Below are positions 1-7,879 of a stretch of DNA of 28,699 nt, piece by piece (the first letter of the stretch is position 1; every line of letters starts with the position of its first letter). The stretch comes from AP-16 sp036395835 (GTDB taxonomy: Bacteria; Pseudomonadota; Alphaproteobacteria; Rhizobiales; Xanthobacteraceae): assembly GCA_036395835.1 (NCBI GenBank), contig DASWCW010000066.1:1-28699 (forward strand), read 5' to 3'. The position numbers were made by a program, and so were the translations under genes. Under the pieces are notes generated by a model, which saw only the letters and a program-made list of their open reading frames with translations, ran no database searches and was not told the origin of the DNA.

Positions 1-1164
1 GGGCACCCGCTGATGACCCCGCAGGCGATTCTGGCCGCGGCCAGCAATTTCCAGAATTGCATCGCGCAGCTGTGGCCGCAGGCCGCCCGGCGCGGCGTCT
101 CCTGGCAGACGTTCCAGGCCTATACGGCCAATCTCGAGCCCGATCTCCACATCATGGATCTGCTCGATGCGCAGCCGGAGTTCACGAAATCGCTGTGGGA
201 TTATCTCGATCTTCTGGTCAACGATACGCGCATCGCGACCGGGCGGGAGATCTTGGCGAAATACCAGCCGACCTTCGCGGCGGTGGAAAAAGCCTACGGG
301 GTCGATCGCCACGTCATCGCCGCGATCTGGGGCATCGAATCCAATTTCGGCAGCGCGATCGGCGAGCGCCCGGTGCTGCAATCGACGGCGACGCTCGCCT
401 GCATCGGCCGGCGCCAGGATTATTTCCGGGAGGAATTCCTTTCGACGCTCGAAATCCTCCATCGCGGCGACGTGCGGCCCGATCGGCTCAAAGGATCGTG
501 GGCCGGCGCATTCGGGCCGACGCAATTCATGCCGACCGCCTTCAAGCGTTACGCGGTCGATTTCGACGGCGACGGCAGGCGGGACGTCGTCGATTCCATT
601 CCGGACGTCATCGCCTCGACCGCGAACAATCTGCGCACGGACGGCTGGATCACCGGCCAGATCTGGGGCTACGAGGTCGGGGTGCCGCCGGGGTTCGATT
701 ACCTGTTCGCGGACCGCTCGCGCCAGCTCATGATGCAGGAGTGGCAGCGACTCGGCATCCACCGGATCGGCGGCAAGGCATTTCCGCGCCCGACGGACCG
801 CGCCTACCTGCTGGTGCCGGCCGGCGCCCGCGGCCCGGCGTTCCTGATGCTCAGCAATTTCCGGGTGATCATGCGCTACAACCCCGCGGAGGCCTATGCG
901 CTCGCCATCGGCCATCTCGCCGACCGCTTGCGCGGCGAGGGGCCGCTGGTGCAGCCATGGCCGCGCGACGAGCGCGTGCTCAGCCTCACGGAGCGCTACG
1001 AGCTGCAGCAGCGGCTGGTGCTGCACGGCTTCGACGTGGGCGAGCCGGACGGACGGTTCGGGGCCAAGACCCGCGCCGCGATCCGCGAGTTCCAGCGGCG
1101 CGCCGGCCTGATCCCGGACGGCTTCGCCTCGACGCAAGTGCTGGACCGCCTGCGCGCGCATTAA
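1..1164 (+). CDS. MltB-type lytic murein transglycosylase with C-terminal peptidoglycan-binding domain (5' partial)
   Basis: This enzyme cleaves the MurNAc-GlcNAc bond of peptidoglycan to give 1,6-anhydro ends, acting in the periplasm. The first visible ATG is at 13, but the frame is open to the window edge and no signal peptide is seen, so the true start probably lies upstream. Counting from that ATG, the SLT_2 catalytic domain spans about residues 15-310. The catalytic Glu is at about 109 in the family motif WGIESNFG, and GAFGPTQFMP follows at 166-174. A Ca-loop-like segment DFDGDGRRD follows that. Residues about 325-381 form a PG_binding_1 domain (LQQRLVLHGF, DGRFGAKTRAAIREFQ). The next gene on the strand also encodes an envelope protein, but a hairpin-rich gap of about 190 bp separates them, so co-transcription is uncertain. 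The family assignment is firm; the exact N-terminus is not visible. Confidence 0.93.
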   Translation, partial: GHPLMTPQAILAAASNFQNCIAQLWPQAARRGVSWQTFQAYTANLEPDLHIMDLLDAQPEFTKSLWDYLDLLVNDTRIATGREILAKYQPTFAAVEKAYGVDRHVIAAIWGIESNFGSAIGERPVLQSTATLACIGRRQDYFREEFLSTLEILHRGDVRPDRLKGSWAGAFGPTQFMPTAFKRYAVDFDGDGRRDVVDSIPDVIASTANNLRTDGWITGQIWGYEVGVPPGFDYLFADRSRQLMMQEWQRLGIHRIGGKAFPRPTDRAYLLVPAGARGPAFLMLSNFRVIMRYNPAEAYALAIGHLADRLRGEGPLVQPWPRDERVLSLTERYELQQRLVLHGFDVGEPDGRFGAKTRAAIREFQRRAGLIPDGFASTQVLDRLRAH

Positions 1165-1170
1165 TTGCCT

Positions 1171-1261
1171 CCCCGCTAGCGGGGGGTTCGATCACGCGAG
1201 GCGTGATCGGGGGCCGATCCACCCTGCCGGTTTCGCCGGCGACTCTCCCTGTAGGGACGGA
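1171..1261. repeat. Cluster of four short hairpins after the transglycosylase gene
   Basis: Four inverted repeats follow one another: CCCCGCT/AGCGGGG at 1171-1184 with no loop; CGATCACGC-GAG-GCGTGATCG at 1189-1209, a 9-bp perfect stem; GCCGG-TTTCG-CCGGC at 1226-1240; and CCCT-GT-AGGG inside 1244-1261. No T-tract follows, so a classical intrinsic terminator is not shown, although the cluster may end or protect the upstream transcript. The layout resembles the larger cluster at 13134-13306. Confidence 0.6.
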
Positions 1262-1355
1262 GTACCGCGAAGTTGACATTTTCGTCGGGCTATTGGCGGA
1301 TGGCCCGTCGCTCTCGAAGGGAAGGCCGCGCTTGCATGCGGCCGGGGGCATCAAG

Positions 1356-2969
1356 ATGAAAACGGCAAGCATTCTGGGCAAGCTCGCTGCACCGACCTTG
1401 GTGCTTGCGGCGGAGATTTGGCTCGCGTGTGCGGCCTCTCTTGTCCTCACCTCGCCTGCGGCGGCGCAATTCTGGGATTATCCCTTCTGGGGCCGGCGCC
1501 AGGCCCCGCAGCAGCAGCAGCGCCAATGGGCGCCATGGAGCGGGGGCGGCGGCTGGCAGGGTGAGCGGTCGCAGTCGCAGGGCGATGCCATTAAGGCACC
1601 GCCGCCGCGCAAGCAGGAGGGCTCGCCGACCAAGACCGTGGTGGTCGTGGGCGATTCCATGGCCGACTGGCTCGGCTTCGGGCTCGAAGATGCGTTCGCC
1701 GAAACGCCGGAGATCGGTGTGGTCCGCAAGTACCGCACCTATAGCGGCTTGATCCGACCGGAATCCCGGAAGGAAGTCGATTGGCCACAGGCTGCAAAGG
1801 AAATCCTCGCCGCCGAGAAAGCCGATTTCATCGTGATGATGATCGGAACGAGCGACCGGCAGGCAATCCGCGAGCGGCCGCCGCGGGTCGCTCCGAAGCA
1901 ACAGCTGGTGGTGCCGCAGACGAAGCTCGAAGGCGGGCAGCCGACCTCGATCAATCCGCAAGCTGCCGAGGCGCAAGAGGGTGCCGGGGCCGAGCAGCCG
2001 AAATCCGCCGAGCAGCAAAAACCGGCCGCGGCTCCCGAACCGCCTGCCGGGCCGATGATGACCTACGAGTTTCGCTCCGAAAAATGGGGCGAGGCCTACG
2101 GCAGGCGCATCGACGAGACGATCGCAGTGCTCAAGAGCAATGGCGTGCCGGTGCTCTGGATCGGTTTGCCGGCGATCCGCGGCACCCGTTCGACCGCCGA
2201 CCTCGCCTATCTGAACGAGCTCTATCGCGCGCATGCCGAAAAGGCCGGCATCGTCTATGTCGACGTGTGGGATGGCTTCGTGGACGAGAGCGGCAATTTC
2301 GTCGCGCGCGGCCCCGATTTCGAAGGTCAGACCCGCGTGCTGCGCGCCGGCGATGGCGTGCATTTCACCAAGGCGGGCGCCCGCAAGCTCGCGCATTACG
2401 TCGAGCGGGAGATCCGGCACGTGATGCTCAGCCGCGGCGCGCCGATGGCGCTGCCGGTGCCGGAGGAGCCCCAGCCGGACGCTTCGCGCACCGGCGCGCC
2501 GGCGGCGCGTCCGGTAGCCGGGCCGGTGGTGCCTTTGACGACCTTGACGAGCGCGCCCGAAGGCCTGGTCGGCGTCGGCCTGCAGCGGTCCGGCGTGAAC
2601 GACCCGAATGCCAACCGCATCCTGGTGAAAGGCGAGCCCTTGCCGGCAATCAGCGGCAGGGCGGACGATTTCGCCTGGCCGCGGCCCGATGCGAGCTTGC
2701 GGATCGAGCCGGAACCGAGCGCGGTGCCGGCTCCCGCGCCGACGGCGAAATCCGGAAGCGGCGGCGCGCCGCCCGCGCCCAAACCGGGGGCGCCGGCGCC
2801 GGCACCGGCGAAAAAACATGCGCCCGCGGCTGCGGCCGCCGCCGAAGGCGGCCGTCGGCCGCTCTCGCTCGGCGACGATCAGCCGCGGCCCGAGCCGGCG
2901 CGCCGTCGCGCGCAACCCGACAACGCGCTGCGGCCGCCCGCGGCGGTGCCGCTCGCGCCGATCCGTTGA
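1356..2969 (+). CDS. Exported SGNH/GDSL-like protein of the DUF459 family
   Basis: A 537-residue protein with an N-terminal hydrophobic segment ending in SPAAAQ (about residues 1-38), so probably periplasmic or membrane-anchored. The start at 1356 is chosen because the signal-like sequence begins there and GGGGG lies 7 nt upstream; the open frame continues further 5' without sense. Block I is VVVVGDSMADW, with the nucleophile-position Ser near 101. The block III position reads MMIGTSDRQ (161-169) instead of the usual GxND. The final Asp and His are in DGVHFTKAG, near 333 and 336. A Gln/Pro/Ala-rich insert lies at about 175-232, and residues 360-537 are a long Pro/Ala-rich low-complexity tail. 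DUF459 proteins are thought to be SGNH-type esterases; the substrate is unknown. The lytic transglycosylase next door suggests, but does not prove, a role on cell-wall or envelope glycans. Confidence 0.85.
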   Translation: MKTASILGKLAAPTLVLAAEIWLACAASLVLTSPAAAQFWDYPFWGRRQAPQQQQRQWAPWSGGGGWQGERSQSQGDAIKAPPPRKQEGSPTKTVVVVGDSMADWLGFGLEDAFAETPEIGVVRKYRTYSGLIRPESRKEVDWPQAAKEILAAEKADFIVMMIGTSDRQAIRERPPRVAPKQQLVVPQTKLEGGQPTSINPQAAEAQEGAGAEQPKSAEQQKPAAAPEPPAGPMMTYEFRSEKWGEAYGRRIDETIAVLKSNGVPVLWIGLPAIRGTRSTADLAYLNELYRAHAEKAGIVYVDVWDGFVDESGNFVARGPDFEGQTRVLRAGDGVHFTKAGARKLAHYVEREIRHVMLSRGAPMALPVPEEPQPDASRTGAPAARPVAGPVVPLTTLTSAPEGLVGVGLQRSGVNDPNANRILVKGEPLPAISGRADDFAWPRPDASLRIEPEPSAVPAPAPTAKSGSGGAPPAPKPGAPAPAPAKKHAPAAAAAAEGGRRPLSLGDDQPRPEPARRRAQPDNALRPPAAVPLAPIR

Positions 2970-3013
2970 GGGTTTTCCCTGCTCCCGCTTACGGGGAAGT
3001 CTGCGAAGCCGAC

Positions 3014-3028
3014 GACCCCCGCGGGGTC
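3014..3028. terminator. GC-rich hairpin between two convergent genes
   Basis: GACCCC-CGC-GGGGTC forms a perfect 6-bp stem with a 3-nt loop in the 81-bp gap between the DUF459 stop (2969) and the kinase stop (3051). It lacks a T-run on either strand. It could end transcription from both sides, or simply be another intergenic palindrome of this genome. Confidence 0.35.
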
Positions 3029-3050
3029 AGGATCGGTCGGAACAGCAATT

Positions 3051-3893
3051 TTAGAAGAACTCATACAGGTCCAAAAAGAACTCCGCTCTTTGCGTATTCC
3101 AGGTCGAGAGCCCGTAGGATCCGGCAAACGCCGGCATCCAATGTTTGCCGTAGCGCTCCTCTATTTCCGACGCCACCAACGCCAGATCGACGTAGCGATC
3201 GGCTTTTCCCGAGTGTCCGCAGTCGACAAAACTGATTTCTTGGAGCCCATTGATCAGGATGTTTGTAAATGTCGCATCTCCATGGACGACCACCAGGTCT
3301 TCGGCCGACGGGATTCTGGTGACGAGCCGCTGGAATAATCCTTCCGGCGTCATTTTCGAGTTCAAACTTCTGAACTGGGCCGGATCGATTTGCCGTTCCG
3401 CAATGGCTGCTTCCGCGCGTTTGAGCCGGGTTTGAATTGCCTCGTCGAATGGGCAGGACAAAACGGGAAGTGAATGCAATTTAGACAATCCGCGCCCGAG
3501 GGCCTCGATGACCCTGTCCGCAGGAAGATCGCAGGATTCAACCGGTTCGCCGGGGTGAGCCGACGCCAACATCGCGGCGAAATCCGGTCGGATGATCATT
3601 CTCAGAAGCGGCGGCACATTCGCGCCGTGCGAATGAAGCCAAGATGTCCGTATGATCTCCTGCCGAATTGCTTCGGTATGGGAACCTGTTCCCAACTTGA
3701 GATACCGGTCGGGAGAGGACGTGCTGAGAACGCGCCACACGCAGGCGCCGCTCACACCAGAACTCACCGGCTCGCAGCGTGCCCCTTCGAGTTCGGAGCG
3801 CCACGATCGCGGCAGAAGCTCGAAAACCTCATCGAGGCCGAGTTGCCCTCCGCGGTTTGGGCGGGCCCATTGCTTGCCTTCGGCCGAGTTCAC
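3051..3893 (-). CDS. APH(3')-like aminoglycoside phosphotransferase family protein
   Basis: A 280-residue kinase-fold protein related to aminoglycoside 3'-phosphotransferases, which transfer phosphate from ATP to the 3'-OH of drugs such as kanamycin. Visible family marks: a likely ATP-binding Lys near 66 (RYLKLGTG), LHSLPVLSCPFD at 139-150, the catalytic loop HGDATFTN with Asp near 206 and Asn near 211, the metal-binding segment FVDCGHSGKADRYVDLAL with Asp near 224, and a C-terminal YEFF like the DEFF end of APH(3') enzymes. The start is GTG at 3893, 16 nt after the stop of the DUF937 gene, with only a weak Shine-Dalgarno sequence; this suggests translation from a shared message. GC is lower than around it: hand counts give 30/60 at 3241-3300 and 34/60 at 3361-3420, against 50/60 at 2461-2520. 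This suggests acquisition by transfer. Actual drug activity is unproven; a kinase for another small molecule is possible. Confidence 0.85.
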   Translation of the reverse strand: MNSAEGKQWARPNRGGQLGLDEVFELLPRSWRSELEGARCEPVSSGVSGACVWRVLSTSSPDRYLKLGTGSHTEAIRQEIIRTSWLHSHGANVPPLLRMIIRPDFAAMLASAHPGEPVESCDLPADRVIEALGRGLSKLHSLPVLSCPFDEAIQTRLKRAEAAIAERQIDPAQFRSLNSKMTPEGLFQRLVTRIPSAEDLVVVHGDATFTNILINGLQEISFVDCGHSGKADRYVDLALVASEIEERYGKHWMPAFAGSYGLSTWNTQRAEFFLDLYEFF

Positions 3894-3909
3894 CGGCCCG
3901 TGCCGCCGG

Positions 3910-4470
3910 TCAGACCCAACGTGAGGCTTCCTGCTCGGTCGGCAGCCGGCCCTCGGGCGTAAGTTCGTCCACTGCCTGGGGCAGCTCCTGGCTCAACCCA
4001 TTGAGCAGATCATCCTTGGACATGCCGGTTTGGGCAGTGAGCGCATTGATCCGCTCCGGACCCAGCGCTTCCGCAAGCTGGTTCGGCTCGATGGGCTGGT
4101 TCGATCCCGGGCCGACCCATGAGTTGACGACGTCCCCGTGCCCGCTCTGCTGGAAGCGCCTGACGAGGTCGGCCAACCCGCCGCTCAGGACGCTTCCGGC
4201 GGCCCCGCCTGCCAGTAGCCCACCCAAGCCGCCGCCGAGCAGACCGCCGAGCCCGCCGGGCGCTCCAGAGCCGCCGGGCGATGGGGCAGGTTCTTCGGAA
4301 GGCCCGACCCCAGCTCGGCCCGGCTGACTGCCGCCGAAGTTCTTGAGCGCCTTGTAGGCCAAGAGACCGAGCACGGCCATGGTGATCGGCGACATGCCTC
4401 TGCTGGTGGTCGGATCGCGCTGTCCGCGCGGCCCATTCTGCATTCCGTTCAGGACATCGAGCAAACCCAT
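3910..4470 (-). CDS. YidB/DUF937 family protein
   Basis: A 186-residue protein of the DUF937 (YidB) family, whose function is not established. It starts MGLLDVLNGMQNG, has a short hydrophobic stretch at about 28-42 (ITMAVLGLLAYKAL), and a Gly-rich centre at about 62-98. The conserved C-terminal half follows (LADLVRRFQQSGHGDVVNSWVGPGSNQPI, then LAEALG, TGMSKDDLLNGLSQELPQAVDELTPEGRLP), which is the diagnostic part. A good Shine-Dalgarno sequence AGGGAGA lies about 8 nt before the ATG at 4470. It is read leftward after the exported repeat protein, across a gap of 114 bp that holds a strong hairpin, and directly before the APH-like gene. Family is firm, role unknown. Confidence 0.88.
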   Translation of the reverse strand: MGLLDVLNGMQNGPRGQRDPTTSRGMSPITMAVLGLLAYKALKNFGGSQPGRAGVGPSEEPAPSPGGSGAPGGLGGLLGGGLGGLLAGGAAGSVLSGGLADLVRRFQQSGHGDVVNSWVGPGSNQPIEPNQLAEALGPERINALTAQTGMSKDDLLNGLSQELPQAVDELTPEGRLPTEQEASRWV

Positions 4471-4540
4471 GGTCGTCTCCCTAGAGTGTCATCTTCTAGA
4501 TGATGTTGCGTGTTTGTCGGTTGCAGGTCGCAGGAAGCGT

Positions 4541-4573
4541 CTCCGGCGAGCTCGCAAGACCGGCTCGCCGGAG
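4541..4573 (-). terminator. Strong hairpin just after the stop of the exported repeat protein
   Basis: CTCCGGCGAGC at 4541-4551 pairs perfectly with GCTCGCCGGAG at 4563-4573, giving an 11-bp stem with an 11-nt loop. It begins 12 nt downstream of the stop at 4585 on the minus strand. There is no T-tract after it, so it may be a processing or attenuating structure rather than a full stop between the upstream genes and the DUF937 gene. Confidence 0.45.
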
Positions 4574-4584
4574 TGTCGTCGCAC

Positions 4585-5322
4585 TTATTGGGGTTGCTTT
4601 TCGTTCTTGGCGGCGCGGAAACCGGCCGAGGCGGTGTCCTTCTCGCACATATAGGCGCCGTCCTTGGTCTTTCCGTATCGCGCGCTGTCACTGTAGTGAT
4701 AGATCTTCGAATCCGTGTTGACCCAAACAACCGTGTCGGTCGGGCAATGAGCCTTGGCGGCCAACATGGTCGAGTACTGGGCCGCCGCGGCATTTCCGGT
4801 CGCTCGTGGCGCGGGCTGCGATCTCGCCTCGGGAGCCCGGCTAGCTTGTGGGCGGGCGGCGGGACTCTGAGTGGCGATTCTTGTGTCGCGCGGCGAGGCT
4901 TTTGCGCTGGGCTGCGTTTTTTGTTGCGTCGCGGGGCTCGGCTCGGTGCGAGTAGTGGGGGTTTGCGCCGCGGCTCGGGTATCTCGTGGCGAGGCCTTGG
5001 CAGCCGGCTGTGCGCGAGTGGCAGGAGGCTGGGCCGCGGTTCTTGTATCTCGCGGCGAGCCTTTTGCGGCCGGCTGCGGGCTTGTGGCCGTGGCGGCGGC
5101 GCGACCTGAAGGCTGCGCGGCCGCATTGCCGCTGCCCTGACGGCAAGCCGCCACGTAATCCTTCTTGGTCTTCCCGCTCGCCTGAATCGAGGTCCTGTTC
5201 GACTGCCATTCGGCGTCGCACTGTTTGGCGGTTTTCTGCTGGGCGAGCGATGAACCTGCCGACGCAATCAGCGCGCCGGCGAGGATGGCAGAACATAGGA
5301 TCGTGGAGCGCTGCAGTCTCAT
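4585..5322 (-). CDS. Exported Ala/Pro/Thr-rich protein with tandem peptide repeats
   Basis: A 245-residue protein of unknown function. The start at 5322 is supported by AAGGGAAA about 7 nt upstream and by a clear signal peptide (MRLQRSTILCSAILAGALIA, cleavage near SLAQ-Q at 28). Next comes a Cys-containing segment at about 34-65 (KQCDAEW to YVAACRQG), which loosely recalls PsiF-type repeats. The middle, about 85-190, is Ala/Pro/Gln/Thr-rich and carries three imperfect copies of AKxSPRDTRxAxQxPxxR. The C-terminal 60 residues form a conserved-looking domain (HCPTDTVVWVNTDSKIYHY, YGKTKDGAYMCEKDTASAGF) of a kind I associate with small secreted alphaproteobacterial proteins. It lies 29 bp downstream of the YihY gene, so the two are likely co-transcribed. 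Cys pairs suggest disulfides outside the cytoplasm. Confidence 0.85.
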   Translation of the reverse strand: MRLQRSTILCSAILAGALIASAGSSLAQQKTAKQCDAEWQSNRTSIQASGKTKKDYVAACRQGSGNAAAQPSGRAAATATSPQPAAKGSPRDTRTAAQPPATRAQPAAKASPRDTRAAAQTPTTRTEPSPATQQKTQPSAKASPRDTRIATQSPAARPQASRAPEARSQPAPRATGNAAAAQYSTMLAAKAHCPTDTVVWVNTDSKIYHYSDSARYGKTKDGAYMCEKDTASAGFRAAKNEKQPQ

Positions 5323-5351
5323 GGTTCGTTTCCCTTGGTTGCGAGTAGATG

Positions 5352-6371
5352 CTAGCCCTGCGCGGCGCCCAGGGTGTCGGCCATGGTCGCGCCGCGCTGT
5401 CCCATCGGCCGGGAGGCCGTCTCCGTGGTGTCGCGGACGGTTTGGTGCTCCATCTCGGCGTCGATCGCGGCTCCGGCCAGGACCACGATGATGGAGAGCC
5501 AGATCCAGGTCATGAAGCCGATGATGGCCCCGAGCGAGCCGTAGGTCTTGTTGTAGCTGCCGAAATTCTCCGCATACCAGGAGAACAGCAGGGATGCCGC
5601 GATCCAGACCAGCGCCGCGAACATGCTGCCCCAGCTGACCCAGCGCCACTGCGGCTCGTTCCGGCTCGGACCGTACCGATAGAGAATGGAGAGCGCCACG
5701 CCGACCGCCACGAACAGCAACGGCCATCTCGCAACTTTGATGATCCACTCGGTCGCGCTTTCCAGGCCGATGTATTTCAGAGCCAATGGCACGACCGCGA
5801 CCAAACCGAGCGCCAGCAGCAGGAATACGATGGCCGCCAACGTCAGGCCCAGCGAGATCAAGTTGAGGCGCACGAAGCCGCGCTTCTCCTTCTCGCCGTA
5901 AACGATGTTGAGCGCGTCGAACAGCGCCTTGATGCCGGCGTTGGCGCTCCACAACGAAACGGCGAGTCCGACGATGAATGCCAAGCCGAGCGTTCCCGCG
6001 CCTTGCGCGGCGAGCCGGCTCATCTGGTCGCGGAGCACTTCGATCGCGCCGCCGGGCACGAAGCTCGAAATCGAATCGAGGTGGCTGGCGATCGCTCCGG
6101 GGTCCGCGAACAGCCCGTAAATGGCGATCAGCGCGGCGATGGCCGGGAAGATCGCGAGCAGGACGTAGAAGGCCACCCCGGCCGCAACCGCGATGACGCG
6201 GCACTCCGTGATGCGGGCGTAGACGCGCCAGAGGATGTCCTTCCATCCCCGCGCCGGAATCTCCGACGGCGCCGTGGCGAGCCGGCCGCGATCCGCCGCG
6301 AAGGCGTGCTCGCCGCGTTGCACTCGCGTACCGGAGAATCGCTGTTGGCGGAATCCCGGGTCTCTCGTCAT
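5352..6371 (-). CDS. YihY/BrkB family inner-membrane protein
   Basis: A 339-residue polytopic membrane protein of the YihY/virulence factor BrkB family, once annotated as RNase BN in error; its function is not settled. A polar N-terminal tail of about 45 residues precedes the family core ILWRVYARITECRVIAVAAGVAFYVLLAIFPAI. Then come roughly six hydrophobic segments at about 60-85, 125-150, 170-200, 212-230, 245-265 and 280-305. Typical family marks are GVAFY, SLWSANAGIKALFDALNIVYGEKEKRGF and SWYAENFGSYNKTYGSLGAIIGFMTWIWLS. A short polar C-tail follows. It heads the leftward gene group 6371-3051. A possible EcfG-type promoter lies 65 bp upstream. Confidence 0.93.
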   Translation of the reverse strand: MTRDPGFRQQRFSGTRVQRGEHAFAADRGRLATAPSEIPARGWKDILWRVYARITECRVIAVAAGVAFYVLLAIFPAIAALIAIYGLFADPGAIASHLDSISSFVPGGAIEVLRDQMSRLAAQGAGTLGLAFIVGLAVSLWSANAGIKALFDALNIVYGEKEKRGFVRLNLISLGLTLAAIVFLLLALGLVAVVPLALKYIGLESATEWIIKVARWPLLFVAVGVALSILYRYGPSRNEPQWRWVSWGSMFAALVWIAASLLFSWYAENFGSYNKTYGSLGAIIGFMTWIWLSIIVVLAGAAIDAEMEHQTVRDTTETASRPMGQRGATMADTLGAAQG

Positions 6372-6679
6372 CCGATTGTTTGTCCTGCAACGCGCCGAGC
6401 ACCGGGCTCCAGCCGCACGCGGAATTCACGCCGTCAACCGCGATTGGCCGAAGTCTGTTCCGGCAGGGAGCGAAATAGGTTCGAAGCCTTGGCCGAACGG
6501 TCGAGCAGGCGACGCGAAGGAAATGATCGATAAGGAATTATGAGTCCGCCCTTGCGCCCCGGCGGAGAGGCGGCCCCGATCGCAGCGTTTCCGTTCGGTC
6601 GAGGTCGCCCAAGCTCAGGAACCGGATTCCCGAAGCTGAGCTATTGTAGGACGACGGAGGCGGATTTCCTTGTTCCAGA
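6372..6679. other. 308-bp gap between two leftward genes; no gene seen
   Basis: No convincing reading frame, RNA gene or repeat is visible here. It holds the presumed promoter of the YihY group near 6436-6461 and the 3' trailer of the M24 gene. No stem-loop with a T-tract was found. Confidence 0.5.
6436..6461 (-). promoter_or_regulatory. Possible EcfG (general stress) promoter for the YihY group
   Basis: On the minus strand GGAAC (6461-6457) is separated by 17 nt from GGTT (6439-6436). The alphaproteobacterial EcfG consensus is GGAAC-N16/17-CGTT, so the -35 matches fully and the -10 in 3 of 4 bases. It sits 65 bp upstream of the YihY ATG. A chance match is quite possible. Confidence 0.25.
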
Positions 6680-7879
6680 TCAAGCCGGCTTGCCGGCGCG
6701 GTTCCAGCCGCGGCCGGTGTCGCCGAACGCCTCGCAACCGTCCTCGGTCACCGCCACGGTGTCCTCGAGCTTGATGAAGCCGCGGCGCGGGTGCTTCATC
6801 GTGGTCTCGATCGATACCACCATACCGCTTTCGAGCGCGCGATCCGCATCGTAGCCGCTGTAGGCGCGGTTCGTAGCGAGGCGCGGCGCCTCGTGGCTGA
6901 TCAGTCCCATCCCGTGGGCGATGAATTCCAGATACGCGCCGTACGGGGAGGCGTTCATCAGCTTCTCGGCGGCAACGAATATGTCGCCGCCGCGGGCACC
7001 GCGGCGGATCGGTTTGCGCGCCGCCTGCTGAATCGCGTCGATTGCGGCGAGCAGGTCCTGCAGCTCCGAATCCGGCGCGCCCAAGATCCCCATCCGGCAG
7101 AGATCGCCGATATAGCCGCGATAGTTCCCGCCGGAGTCGAGCGAGATGACGTCGCCCGGCTCGAGCCGCTGATCCGACGGCGCCCGGTTCAAGCTGGTGC
7201 CGGCCGTGATCAGGCAATATTCGAACGTAAGCCCGCGGCCGACCTCTTCGCGCCGCAGCTTTTCGACGAGCTCGGTCTTGGTCGTGCCGGGCGCGCAGCT
7301 GGCGAACACCGCGAGCATGGACGCGACGACGCGCTCGGAAGCTTCCCGCAAGAGGCCAAGCTCGGCCGGGGTTTTGATTGCGCGCAGCCGCTCCAGCGGG
7401 AAATGCGCGTCGATGATCTCGCAGTCCGGCAGCGCCACGCGCAGCGCCGCGTCGGCGTCGGCGGGCAGGAACGAGGCCTCGATCCCGATGTGCCGGATGC
7501 CGGGCCCGAGCCCGCGGATGTGCTCGACCGCAAGCTTGATCGCGTCGACCGAGCCCGAAGACGCCGGCTTGACCGCGGGCGGCCAGAACTTGCCGAGCTC
7601 GTGCTCGAATGCCTCGAGCCGGTAGCCGATATAGGCGGCCTCCTCCGGCCGGCCGCGCCGATAGACGAGCACCGGCAGATAGCGGCTCACGCCCATGGCG
7701 TCCATGTAATCGAAGAAGAAGAAGCGATAGCCCCCGAGCAGATATTGCACGTTGTGCTTCGACGTGACGAGAAGCAGGTCGATGCCGGCGTCTTCGAGCA
7801 AATCGTCGAGGCGCCCGGTATCGAACGGGATGGGTTTTTCCGCCGGTTTTGCCGCCCGGGCGAGCGTTGCGCTGTCCAT
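6680..7879 (-). CDS. M24 family metallopeptidase (Xaa-Pro dipeptidase/aminopeptidase type)
   Basis: A 399-residue cytosolic two-domain enzyme. Residues about 22-160 are a creatinase N-terminal-like domain (LDDLLEDAGIDLLLVTSKHNVQYLLGGY), and about 170-390 are the pita-bread M24 domain. All five metal ligands of the family can be placed: Asp 248 (SLDSGG), Asp 259 (YIGDLCR), His 322 (FIAHGMGL), Glu 358 (VSIETT) and Glu 372 (KLEDTVAVTEDG). His 329 matches the family's second conserved His. The enzyme should therefore be active on a small peptide or peptide-like bond; the substrate cannot be told from sequence, and creatinase-type or ectoine-hydrolase-like activities belong to the same fold. The start at 7879 is fixed by GGAGG 7 nt upstream. 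It is divergent from the cupin gene across 88 bp. Confidence 0.92.
   Translation of the reverse strand: MDSATLARAAKPAEKPIPFDTGRLDDLLEDAGIDLLLVTSKHNVQYLLGGYRFFFFDYMDAMGVSRYLPVLVYRRGRPEEAAYIGYRLEAFEHELGKFWPPAVKPASSGSVDAIKLAVEHIRGLGPGIRHIGIEASFLPADADAALRVALPDCEIIDAHFPLERLRAIKTPAELGLLREASERVVASMLAVFASCAPGTTKTELVEKLRREEVGRGLTFEYCLITAGTSLNRAPSDQRLEPGDVISLDSGGNYRGYIGDLCRMGILGAPDSELQDLLAAIDAIQQAARKPIRRGARGGDIFVAAEKLMNASPYGAYLEFIAHGMGLISHEAPRLATNRAYSGYDADRALESGMVVSIETTMKHPRRGFIKLEDTVAVTEDGCEAFGDTGRGWNRAGKPA

Noticed and set aside
1273..1301. TTGACA at 1273-1278 as a promoter for the DUF459 gene
   Set aside because: At 17-18 nt spacing the -10 position reads GCGGAT or CGGATG, which is a poor match.
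1290..2915. A 541-codon open frame antisense to the DUF459 gene
   Set aside because: The product is Arg-rich low complexity without motifs, as expected opposite a GC-rich gene with strong third-position bias.
3051..6371. A new defence or toxin system formed by the YihY, repeat-protein, YidB and APH-like genes
   Set aside because: No nuclease, toxin or sensing domain is visible. The APH-like gene looks like a later addition, so a joint function is not supported.
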